Under the pieces are notes generated by a model. That model searched no databases. It saw nothing but the letters and a program-made list of their open reading frames with translations, and was not told the DNA's origin. From Treponema sp. (lineage in GTDB: Bacteria > Spirochaetota > Spirochaetia > Treponematales > Breznakiellaceae), in assembly GCA_031265845.1 (NCBI GenBank), contig JAISCC010000153.1, positions 1 through 64,000 on the forward strand: 64,000 nt of DNA. The letters are read 5' to 3'. Shown piece by piece: positions 20,370 through 28,725 of this stretch. Position numbers and translations under genes: made by a program. Each line of letters starts with the position of its first letter. Position 1 is the first letter of the stretch.

Positions 20370-21119
20370 ATGATCACAACAAAAGAAAGGGTTGAAGGGA
20401 GATTTTCAACAACGGCTTTGTGCGCGGCGCTCTTGGCGGCGCTGTCGCTATTCGCGGGGTGCAAGGATTTGTTTCATCCGGAAGGATCGGAAGACGACTC
20501 CACGTATTACACGGTAACATTCAACGCGGATGGAGGGACACCCGCGACGCAGACAAGGAGGGTAAATGGCGGCGGTTCGGCCGGGTCTTCAATGCCCTCG
20601 AATCCAACCATGAGCGGCTATATTTTCGGCGGCTGGTACACGTCACGCAATGGCGGCGGATCACAGTTCACCTCCTCCACTACGATAACCGCGAATATAA
20701 CCGTGTACGCCAAATGGACGATGCCGGTTGATATCCTTGTGTATGAATTAACGCAAAATCCCGACTATGATAATTACATCGCTAATCTTGATGATTTTCT
20801 GCCTGATGGATTCACCGTCCGCACAGGGGATCAGATAGAAATCTCCTTTTTGATTAAGACCGGCGCCACTATCCCAAACTTCAGCGTAGCAATAGCCGAT
20901 TGGGCCAACAATGGCGATTGGATTGCCACGGATTGGGACGCTGCAAAATCCATAACTGCGGACGGGCGATTTCATTGGTGCAGTTGGACATTGACGGCTC
21001 AAGCCTCCGGACCTGCGGGCGCCGCTCCGCTGATCACTCAATTTTCGATGGCTACGGCGAGTGTGCCGGTGGTTACGATTTATGTCAGCGATGTGACTGT
21101 CACCAAGCTTTCCTATTAA
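20370..21119 (+). CDS. Lipoprotein with one InlB-type repeat and a distinct C-terminal domain (paralogue of 18384..20123)
   Basis: Lipobox LSLFAGCKD and a near-identical first InlB-type repeat; C-terminal region from MPVDILVYELTQNPDYD onward is unrelated to the paralogue. Confidence 0.8.
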   Translation: MITTKERVEGRFSTTALCAALLAALSLFAGCKDLFHPEGSEDDSTYYTVTFNADGGTPATQTRRVNGGGSAGSSMPSNPTMSGYIFGGWYTSRNGGGSQFTSSTTITANITVYAKWTMPVDILVYELTQNPDYDNYIANLDDFLPDGFTVRTGDQIEISFLIKTGATIPNFSVAIADWANNGDWIATDWDAAKSITADGRFHWCSWTLTAQASGPAGAAPLITQFSMATASVPVVTIYVSDVTVTKLSY

Positions 21120-21120
21120 T

Positions 21121-21216
21121 ACGGTACTGTTCAACGCGGATGGACGAAGGTTTACCGGAGGAAGTGCAACGCAGACGCGGATGGCAACAAGCGGCTTCGC
21201 AGGCGGCTGGGAATGA
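21121..21216 (+). pseudogene. Vestigial third InlB-repeat lipoprotein fragment
   Basis: In-frame translation TVLFNADGRRFTGGSATQTRMATSGFAGGWE*, combining the InlB-type repeat start (compare TVTFNADGGSFTGGSATQTQTA) with the C-terminal GGWE* of 18384..20123. Confidence 0.7.
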
Positions 21217-21232
21217 TTAAGAACAGGGTTTT

Positions 21233-21255
21233 ACATGAACGCCTCGCGTTCATGT
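21233..21255. repeat. 10-bp perfect inverted repeat, 3-nt loop
   Basis: ACATGAACGC-CTC-GCGTTCATGT. Confidence 0.9.
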
Positions 21256-21301
21256 CCAAATACACGCGCCGCGCTTAAAGGGCGCGACAAGGAGCATTAC
21301 T

Positions 21302-22075
21302 ATGGCAATAGATTTTACCGTTAGAGACGTAATCCACAAGGTTGTGGCGAAATTCGTCCACGCTTTTTTGCCGGACGCGAAAAAGCCCTACAACCTCAAA
21401 GCCGTGTTTCAGCCGGAGCTGGACATTCACGGCATAGCCAGCAAAGCCGAGGTCTACAACATCGAAGCCGAACCCCGCCTCATTGAGGAGGGGTTCTCCG
21501 CAGCCTGCGAACTCATCTACTACCTGGTCGCGGACGGCTACAAAATCAAGACGCCGATCTTCAACATGAGCATCCGGCTCCCCGGCGAGTACGAGGGCGC
21601 GGAGACCCATCTCCCCGAAGGCGTGCGCCCGGAAGCCCGGCTCCAGGCGAGCGCGGCCCTGCGGAAATACATTCGGGAGCGGGTGCAGGTGGAGTTTGAC
21701 GGCATAGACCAGCGGGACGGACTCATCGCCGAAGCGGTGGACGAGCATACCGGACAGGTTGACGAGATAATGACCATCGGCAACCTTCTCACGATCCGGG
21801 GCTATGGCCTCAAGATCGAGGCGGACGCAACGCACACGGGAGAGGCGGGACTCTTTTTCGATGACGGGGAGAACCCGCCGGTCAAGGCGGAGATTCTCGC
21901 GGTGAACGAGCCCCGCACCCTCAAAACCATAGTCCCCTTGTCTCTCGCCGCCGGCAAGGACTACGCGCTCAAGGCGGTTACGCAAAGCTATTCCCAGCAC
22001 GGTGGCGGGCTTCTCAAAAATCCGAGGGAAGTGCGGTCGGAGTTCAAACTGACAGCCCAACCCGCGCAGCCCTAG
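21302..22075 (+). CDS. HU-like/DUF4469-type domain protein, function unknown
   Basis: HU-like N-terminal half (IEEGFSAACELIYYLVADGYKIKTPIFNMSIRLPGEYEG) and Ig-like C-terminal half (GLFFDD...VKAEILAVNEPRTLKTIVPLSLAAGKDYALKAVTQSY). Confidence 0.55.
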   Translation: MAIDFTVRDVIHKVVAKFVHAFLPDAKKPYNLKAVFQPELDIHGIASKAEVYNIEAEPRLIEEGFSAACELIYYLVADGYKIKTPIFNMSIRLPGEYEGAETHLPEGVRPEARLQASAALRKYIRERVQVEFDGIDQRDGLIAEAVDEHTGQVDEIMTIGNLLTIRGYGLKIEADATHTGEAGLFFDDGENPPVKAEILAVNEPRTLKTIVPLSLAAGKDYALKAVTQSYSQHGGGLLKNPREVRSEFKLTAQPAQP

Positions 22076-22160
22076 CTCACCCGCGTGAGCAGGGTTGCCT
22101 CACAGTGGTGAGCGGGATTAGCTCACCCGCGTGAGCAGGGTTGCCTCACAGTGGTGAGCG
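22073..22160 (+). repeat. Two tandem copies of a 42-bp hairpin-containing unit (period 46)
   Basis: TAGCTCACCCGCGTGAGCAGGGTTGCCTCACAGTGGTGAGCG at 22073-22114 and 22119-22160; each contains GCTCAC-CCGC-GTGAGC and CTCAC-AGTG-GTGAG. Confidence 0.92.
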
Positions 22161-22331
22161 TGTCCTGATTGGGAGTCCGATCAGCAGTGGAATCACTAAT
22201 GAAAAAATAACGAAATACTGCTGGCGTTGCGCATAACAAGCCGACTTGCGGCGCGGGCGTAAAGCGCCGCGCCCCTACGCCAAACCCCTGATGGAACCGA
22301 AGTCGCCCGGCGGAAAGCCGCCGCTTCCGAT

Positions 22332-23066
22332 TCACATCGCGTCAGACAAACGGCGCCGCTCAATGGTTTGACGCGCAAGCTCTGTAAACGCTTCCCACGA
22401 AAAGCACGGGTATGAACGGTAGGACTTGCGGTGGCTTGCGACGCGGATGTAGGGCATGCCGGCGGCCAAGGCGCCGGCTCCGTCCATGTCTTCGCGGTCG
22501 CCCACAACCAGGACGTTTTCCGGCGGGCATCCAAATTGCGTGGCTATGTCCAGAAACGGACGGGGAGCTGGCTTTTGCGCCCCGAAGTCTTCAGGCGAAT
22601 ACAGGGCGTCGCCGAACATGTCCGGGTTTATGCCAAGCGCGGTGAGCCGTTGCCACACGTTGGGATAATCAGAATAAACCGCCATATCAACAGGAACGCC
22701 CGCAAACAGGTTGAGAAGCTCGGCGACGCCCGTCCGTGGAGAATAATGCTTTTGCAAGACCTCGCAAAAACGCGGCATATAACGCTCAAAATACCAGCGC
22801 CGCAAAACAGACGGCGGCTTTCCGGTTGTTTTTGCCATGAGTTTGAAGAATTCATCGTAGTACGGGTCAGCCGCCCCAAAATCACAGCCCGCGAGCGCTT
22901 TCCGCGCCTGCCGCTCGGCGCGGATGACAAGCAGATCGAATGGTTGCATGGCGATAATCCGCAGCGCAATGCGTTTTGAGTCAAACAACGTGCCGTCAAG
23001 ATCAAAAATGACGGCTTTAAAACGCCTGAAATAACGGATGGCCAGCTCTGAAGAAATTGATTTCAC
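22332..23066 (-). CDS. HAD-superfamily hydrolase (phosphatase-like)
   Basis: VIFDLDGTLFDS, AVYSDYPN, APRPFLDIATQFGCPPENVLVVGDREDMDGAGALAAGM. Confidence 0.88.
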   Translation of the reverse strand: MKSISSELAIRYFRRFKAVIFDLDGTLFDSKRIALRIIAMQPFDLLVIRAERQARKALAGCDFGAADPYYDEFFKLMAKTTGKPPSVLRRWYFERYMPRFCEVLQKHYSPRTGVAELLNLFAGVPVDMAVYSDYPNVWQRLTALGINPDMFGDALYSPEDFGAQKPAPRPFLDIATQFGCPPENVLVVGDREDMDGAGALAAGMPYIRVASHRKSYRSYPCFSWEAFTELARQTIERRRLSDAM

Positions 23067-24769
23067 GAGTCTATTGCCAACTCTTGAAACATTGCGCGCC
23101 GCATTTCATCTTGCATGAGGAGGTTCACCTTAAATTGCCCGTCCCGATAGCCTTTTTCAATGCAAGCCGCCTTGAACCTTTCAAAAGAATCTTGAGACAA
23201 TAGTTTTGTCGCCGGATCTTTTATCCTGTTTGAATCGCGTTTCGCCGCATATTCCTCATTGTATTCTTTGAGATTAGCATCGACCAGCCTGGTAAATTCT
23301 TCAGCCTGCGCCTTGCCGGTGGCGCGATCCGTGAATTCGTAGTAGAATATATAGCGGAAATTTTCAATATCCGCAAAGCCAACAAAGAATTTAAGCGGCA
23401 AAGAGAGGTTTTTTTCCGCCGCATGAACCGCGTCTATGAACTGGCGTTCGTGCAGTTTCTCACCCGTTATGCTGATGATGCCATTGCATTTCTGGACGAA
23501 CTGCAACAGGGGGAATTGATTGTAGCATCCGGTAACTTTCAGAATATCGTTCATATTGTACCGGTAAAGCCCCGCAGAATTCGTAACCAGCATACAGTAC
23601 CGTTCGCCGGCTTTCACTTCGTTCAACTGGTAAACGCGCGGGTTTTCGCTTTCAAGCTCAGATTCATGAATGAATTCAAAGTACATTTTATGTCCAAAAG
23701 CGACGGTGTCCTTTGTATTGCTTTTCAGCACGACGCCCGCCTTGCATTCGGTGCTTACATAACTGAACTCGTGAAAAACCGCGCTTTTCGCAAAAGAATT
23801 CTTGATTTTCTCAAAGTAGACGCCGGTGTTTCCACACATCCACACGTTCACCACCTGCATGTTCGGCCAATAATGTTTGGGCAGAACCGTACCATATTGG
23901 GCTTTCAAAGCGCGAAGCTCGGCGGCCCGCCTGGGATTCGGCTTCAACTGCGCTTGCAAGATGGCGCGGATTTCGTCGGGGATGGCGAGCTTCTCACTTA
24001 TGACGCCCTGTTCTATGTCATTGACATATTCGTCGTAGAATTCATTGACATTGGTCTGCAATTCAACCAGAGTGCTGGGGTTCGCCGTGAGTATAAGGGT
24101 GACATCCTGTTCGATAGCCATACGCATAAGCGCGTAGTAACGGGATTTGTAATCCGTAATCCAGAAAATGTCCGCAGGCGCCGAATACACGGTTTTCATA
24201 AAGTTCGGTATGTCCCGCTGCATGATGCCGGAAATTGAGCCGAACATCGTGCCGTCCGGCGCGGTCCCTTCAACCGCCTTTCCTACAATAGAAAGCGTTT
24301 TGCCGTAAAACACTTTCGGTTTGTTTTTGATAAGCGTATAGAACCAAGTCTGGTTCATTTTCTTGGTGACTTCCTGATAGTACCGCTCGGTGACGGGTAT
24401 CCATTTCGGTTCCTTCGTGGTGCCGCTGGTGGTCCCGTACATTTTCGGTTTTCCCGGGAAAAGCACGTCCGCTTCGCCAGATTTGTGCCGTTCCACATAC
24501 GGACGAATGCCCTCGTAATCATTTATCGGCACGTGTTTTTGATACAGGGAGAAAAGCTCTTTCGCGTCTTTGGCTTCAAGTATGTCGTCAAAATGACGCT
24601 CTTTCCCATAACTGGTGTCTTTCGCGCTGTTCAGCAAACTGCGCAAAACCTTTTCTTGCGATTCTTCCGCGTTTTTCGAGGCTTTTGTCATTTCAGCAAG
24701 CCCCTTCTTTCCAACAATGGTCAGGGCAAGCCTTATGAGCCACCAGCCTTTTACTTTCTGCAACTTCAT
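23063..24769 (-). CDS. GH3-family (auxin-responsive GH3-like) acyl-adenylating enzyme
   Basis: Start at MKLQKVKGWW; SLLNSAKDTSYGKERHFDDI, FPGKPKMYGTTSGTTKEPKWIPVTERYYQE, AGLYRYNMNDILKVTG, ISITGEKLHERQF. Confidence 0.85.
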   Translation of the reverse strand: MKLQKVKGWWLIRLALTIVGKKGLAEMTKASKNAEESQEKVLRSLLNSAKDTSYGKERHFDDILEAKDAKELFSLYQKHVPINDYEGIRPYVERHKSGEADVLFPGKPKMYGTTSGTTKEPKWIPVTERYYQEVTKKMNQTWFYTLIKNKPKVFYGKTLSIVGKAVEGTAPDGTMFGSISGIMQRDIPNFMKTVYSAPADIFWITDYKSRYYALMRMAIEQDVTLILTANPSTLVELQTNVNEFYDEYVNDIEQGVISEKLAIPDEIRAILQAQLKPNPRRAAELRALKAQYGTVLPKHYWPNMQVVNVWMCGNTGVYFEKIKNSFAKSAVFHEFSYVSTECKAGVVLKSNTKDTVAFGHKMYFEFIHESELESENPRVYQLNEVKAGERYCMLVTNSAGLYRYNMNDILKVTGCYNQFPLLQFVQKCNGIISITGEKLHERQFIDAVHAAEKNLSLPLKFFVGFADIENFRYIFYYEFTDRATGKAQAEEFTRLVDANLKEYNEEYAAKRDSNRIKDPATKLLSQDSFERFKAACIEKGYRDGQFKVNLLMQDEMRRAMFQELAIDS

Positions 24770-25095
24770 GCGTTGCGCCTCCTTAAATGTCAAAAATGTC
24801 AAATACGAAGAGACTTTTTTTAACAAACGTAAAGATAGACAATTATCTGTTTTTTGTCAATCTGTTTCCACGCTTTTTTTATACGCGGCTACGTTCCACG
24901 CGCCTTCCTGAAAGCGAAATGTCCAAACACGGGCTTGGGCGTTTTATCATTGGACGTGTGGGACAGACCGGTTGATTGTCCGCACGTCTTGCAAATTCAT
25001 CCTTACGGTTGACTTGCAGTTGTGAAATTGCGTTTTTTTATAAGGAATTCGCCCGGAAACTGATGTTTTCGGGCAAACGCCATTTAAAGCGTCTT

Positions 25096-25590
25096 CTAAA
25101 GCGTCTTCCCTATTTTAAGACTTATTTTGGGAAGCCTGCCGGAAAAGCTTCCACTATCGCCAAATGGAATGAAATGAGTATAGGATATACTTGGAATAAA
25201 AACCCATCCATCAGGAGCGCCAACATCAATTCTCCAGCCGATTCCCCCTGAAAGTAAAATTGCGGACACAAGTCCCACAAATGATCCATGCCCCACTCCC
25301 AGATCGAGAAAAAACGCGCCGGACCACGGATACCAGCGCGCGCGTACGTCCTCATATATAATCGGGAAAATCAAGGCTATCGTGAAACCGGCTTCACCCA
25401 CGGCTCCAAACTGCCCCTTGCCGATGAAGTTTTCAACCAATATCCACTCGTACTCCACATCAACGCCAAAAGTCAGGAGTCCGGCGTTCGGTCCGCCGAC
25501 AATCGTATGTTTCGCCCTCCCCTCTTGCGCTAAAACCGATCCGGCTGCGAGCGCCGCAATCGCCAAAACCAAAACTGTTTTCTTTGCCAT
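25096..25590 (-). CDS. Secreted/outer-membrane beta-barrel-like protein
   Basis: Signal peptide MAKKTVLVLAIAALAAGSVLAQ; Gly/aromatic alternating strands (RWYPWSGAFFLDLGVGHGSFVG). Confidence 0.55.
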   Translation of the reverse strand: MAKKTVLVLAIAALAAGSVLAQEGRAKHTIVGGPNAGLLTFGVDVEYEWILVENFIGKGQFGAVGEAGFTIALIFPIIYEDVRARWYPWSGAFFLDLGVGHGSFVGLVSAILLSGGIGWRIDVGAPDGWVFIPSISYTHFIPFGDSGSFSGRLPKISLKIGKTL

Positions 25591-25852
25591 TTTTCACTCC
25601 TCAACAGGCAATCAATTTTTTGTCATGTGGAAATTCCACATATTTTGTACGCCCTTCTTCATGCGGGCGCCGCATCCGCATCTTCACGCCGCCGTCGGCA
25701 AACGTCAGAACTTCGGGCGCCACCCTAACACTTCTCCACATACGACGAGCCTCTCAAGACCAACGAGATTTTGAAGCGGTATAAAACAAGAAAAAAAGAA
25801 ATCCAGCGTATTTTCCTCAAAGTTGGCATACGAGCTTGCCCCAAGTCAACTT

Positions 25853-25867
25853 GGGGGGGGGGGGGGG
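25853..25867 (+). repeat. Homopolymeric G tract, 15 nt
   Basis: Direct count: 8 G at 25853-25860 plus 7 G at 25861-25867. Confidence 0.95.
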
Positions 25868-26187
25868 TAGATAACCAACAGCTTTCACCCCTTTATTTTT
25901 GAGAAAGAAATTGCGGATTGCGTTGGAACGCTTCAGCATATCGCTATGAAACAGAATCATACGAACCACTATATAAAACGCATAAAAATGTGTCAAGTTG
26001 CTTTCGCGCGCATTTTAAAAATTTTTGAAAAAAATTGTTCGCCGGCGCGGTGTTTTCATGATGCGTCTGAACCGTTTCCGGTACATGCCGCGTTTTCATC
26101 GGCCTGTTTTTTTAAGACCGTATGGAAAACCTGAACGCCCTGTCCGCCACATTGACAATTTTCAAATACAAGCATAAACTATAGGGC

Positions 26188-28725
26188 ATGAATATTTCCA
26201 CATATACAGTAAAACCAAAACTTCCCAATGTCCTAAAGCCATTGGAAGAAATAGCCCGAAATCTTTGGCTATCATGGAATTTTGACGCGGTCCAGCTTTT
26301 TATCCGTTTGGATTACGAGGCCTGGCTCCAATCCCAACAGAATCCGGTGCGCACATTAGGCATGGTCAGTCAGAAACAGCTCGCCAAAACACTGGCGGAT
26401 GACTCGTATCTTGCGGCTTTGAATCACGTGTACAGCCGTTTCCTCAAATATAAAAAAGGCGATACGTGGTACAAGGGTCCAAAAAAAGATGTTGTGGCGT
26501 ATTTTTCTATGGAATACGGCATGGACGTGAGCCTTCCCATTTATTCAGGAGGACTCGGAATCCTTTCAGGCGATCACATGAAGACCTCCTCGGACCTAGG
26601 GCTGCCGTTGGTAGGCGTGGGGCTTCTCTACCGGCAAGGCTATTTCGTACAGAAGCTCAACGCAGACGGCTTCCAGCAGGAATTCTACCCGGAAAACGAC
26701 TGGTACAACATGCCGGTTGAGAAAAAAGTTGACAAGAAAGGCGATCCTGTCAAGATATGCGTTGATCTTGCAGGGCGGAACACCGTAGCCCAGATTTGGG
26801 AAGTCAAGGTCGGGCGTTCCTCGCTCTTTCTCCTTGACACCAACATTGAGGAAAACGCCCCGGATCTCCGCGACATCACCGCAGCGCTTTATGGCGGCGA
26901 CAAGGAAACCCGCATCAGGCAGGAAATCCTGCTTGGCATAGGCGGCGTCAGGGCGTTGCGGGCGCTCGGGATCAATCCGGCGGTAACGCACATGAATGAA
27001 GGACACTCCGCGTTCCTCGGTCTTGAACGTATGCGCGAGAGCATAGTGGAAAAAGGTTTCAGCTTTGATGAAGCCCGCGAAGCCGTGTGGCCCACCAATA
27101 TTTTCACCACCCATACGCCGGTGCCGGCGGGAAACGAGCGCTTTGACATTGGACTTATGGAAAAATATTTCAAGAATTGGACGCATATTCTTGGCGTTTC
27201 ATGGAAAGACTTCCTCGCGCTTGGGCGCGTCAACCCCGATGACGACAACGAGACGTACTGTCTGACTGTGCTTGCCCTGAAGCTCGCCGCATACGCGAAC
27301 GGCGTGGCGCGACTGCATGGCGTTGTGTCCCGCACTATGTGGAAAGGCTTGTGGCCCCAGCTTCCGCTTGAGGAAGTTCCCATTCATCACGTCACCAACG
27401 GCGTACATCCCCGCACCTGGCTGTCCAATGACATGAAAGACCTGCTTGACCGGTATTTCGGACCCCGTTTCGAGGATGTGCCGAGCGAGCTTTCAATATG
27501 GAAAAAAATGGATCATATTTCCGATGAAGAGTTGTGGCGGACGCATGACCGCCGCCGGGAGCGGCTTGTGGCTTTTGTCCGCAACAGGATAAAGTCGCGT
27601 ATGGCTCACACCGGCGAAAGCGAGCGCCGCATGCAGCAGGCGGAGGACGCTCTCTCTCCGTATGCGCTCACCTTGTGTTTCGCCCGCCGTTTTGCGACCT
27701 ACAAACGCGGCAACCTGCTGTTGCGGGATCCGGAGCGCCTTTTGCGGCTTGTTAAAGACAACGCCAGACCAGTCCAACTCATCTTCGCGGGAAAAGCTCA
27801 TCCCCACGACATGCCCGGCAAGGATCTTATCCGTGAAATCATACACTTTGCGGAAAAATATGATGTTACGAGCCGCATCGTGTTTATTGAAAACTACGAC
27901 ATGACGGTAGCCAAGTACCTCACGTCAGGCGGAGACGTATGGCTCAACACGCCGCGCCGCCCCCTCGAAGCCTCCGGCACGAGCGGCATGAAAGCGGCGA
28001 TGAACGGCGTGCTCAACTGTTCCATCATGGACGGGTGGTGGGACGAAGCCTACACGCCTGAAGTCGGCTGGGCCATAGGACAGGGAGAAGAGTACACCGA
28101 CACCTTCCTACAGGACGAGATCGAAAGCGAAGCCCTGTACGATCTGTTGGAACGAGACATCGTTCCCCTGTTCTACCAGCGCGGACGGGATGGACTGCCC
28201 CGCGAATGGATCAAAAAAATGAAGGCGAGCATGAGTCGAATCGGACAATCCATGTCCTGCCACCGCATGCTCATGGATTATTCAAATAACTTCTATTTTC
28301 CGGCTCTCAAAAACTACAAAGACATGGTGAAGGATAACTTCACCGACATAAAATCGCTTGCCGCGTACCTTGTAAAGCTCAGGCAAAACTGGAATCAGCT
28401 TTCCATCTCCCGCATTGAGTCTAATGCGCGGCCGGTAATGCAACGCGGAGATTTCCTGACGGTAACCGCGTTTATCAACTTGGGCGGGCTTACGCCGGAC
28501 GAGATTCAGATCGAGTTGTACCACGGCGCAATGTCAAGCGGCGGTTTTATAGCAAACGCCGGACGTTCGCCCATGAGAGCGATAGGGCATGACGGATCGA
28601 TTTTCGAATACCAGGTGAGGATCGAATGCGCCAATACGGGTATGCAGGGACACACTGTGCGTCTCCTGCCCAAACATGAAGCTTTGATTCATCCGTATCG
28701 TACGGGTCTCATTAAGTGGGCGTAA
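26188..28725 (+). CDS. glgP: Alpha-glucan (glycogen) phosphorylase, GT35
   Basis: NLWLSWNFDAVQLF N-terminus; AYFSMEYGMDVSLPIYSGGLGILSGDHMK; PLP region EASGTSGMKAAMNGVLNCSIMDGWWDEAY. Confidence 0.95.
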   Translation: MNISTYTVKPKLPNVLKPLEEIARNLWLSWNFDAVQLFIRLDYEAWLQSQQNPVRTLGMVSQKQLAKTLADDSYLAALNHVYSRFLKYKKGDTWYKGPKKDVVAYFSMEYGMDVSLPIYSGGLGILSGDHMKTSSDLGLPLVGVGLLYRQGYFVQKLNADGFQQEFYPENDWYNMPVEKKVDKKGDPVKICVDLAGRNTVAQIWEVKVGRSSLFLLDTNIEENAPDLRDITAALYGGDKETRIRQEILLGIGGVRALRALGINPAVTHMNEGHSAFLGLERMRESIVEKGFSFDEAREAVWPTNIFTTHTPVPAGNERFDIGLMEKYFKNWTHILGVSWKDFLALGRVNPDDDNETYCLTVLALKLAAYANGVARLHGVVSRTMWKGLWPQLPLEEVPIHHVTNGVHPRTWLSNDMKDLLDRYFGPRFEDVPSELSIWKKMDHISDEELWRTHDRRRERLVAFVRNRIKSRMAHTGESERRMQQAEDALSPYALTLCFARRFATYKRGNLLLRDPERLLRLVKDNARPVQLIFAGKAHPHDMPGKDLIREIIHFAEKYDVTSRIVFIENYDMTVAKYLTSGGDVWLNTPRRPLEASGTSGMKAAMNGVLNCSIMDGWWDEAYTPEVGWAIGQGEEYTDTFLQDEIESEALYDLLERDIVPLFYQRGRDGLPREWIKKMKASMSRIGQSMSCHRMLMDYSNNFYFPALKNYKDMVKDNFTDIKSLAAYLVKLRQNWNQLSISRIESNARPVMQRGDFLTVTAFINLGGLTPDEIQIELYHGAMSSGGFIANAGRSPMRAIGHDGSIFEYQVRIECANTGMQGHTVRLLPKHEALIHPYRTGLIKWA

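Noticed and set aside
21275-22060. Minus-strand 261-aa ORF opposite 21302..22075
   Set aside because: Mirrors the plus-strand gene; the plus strand has an RBS-like AAGGAG before ATG and more plausible amino-acid composition.
22225-22300. TAACAAGCCGACTTGCGGCGCGGGCG…, considered as an integron attC site
   Set aside because: No right-hand GTTRRRY core at appropriate distance and no consistent stem across the whole site.
23423-24238. Plus-strand 271-aa ORF antisense to the GH3-family gene
   Set aside because: Shadow ORF; the minus strand is a convincing GH3 protein.
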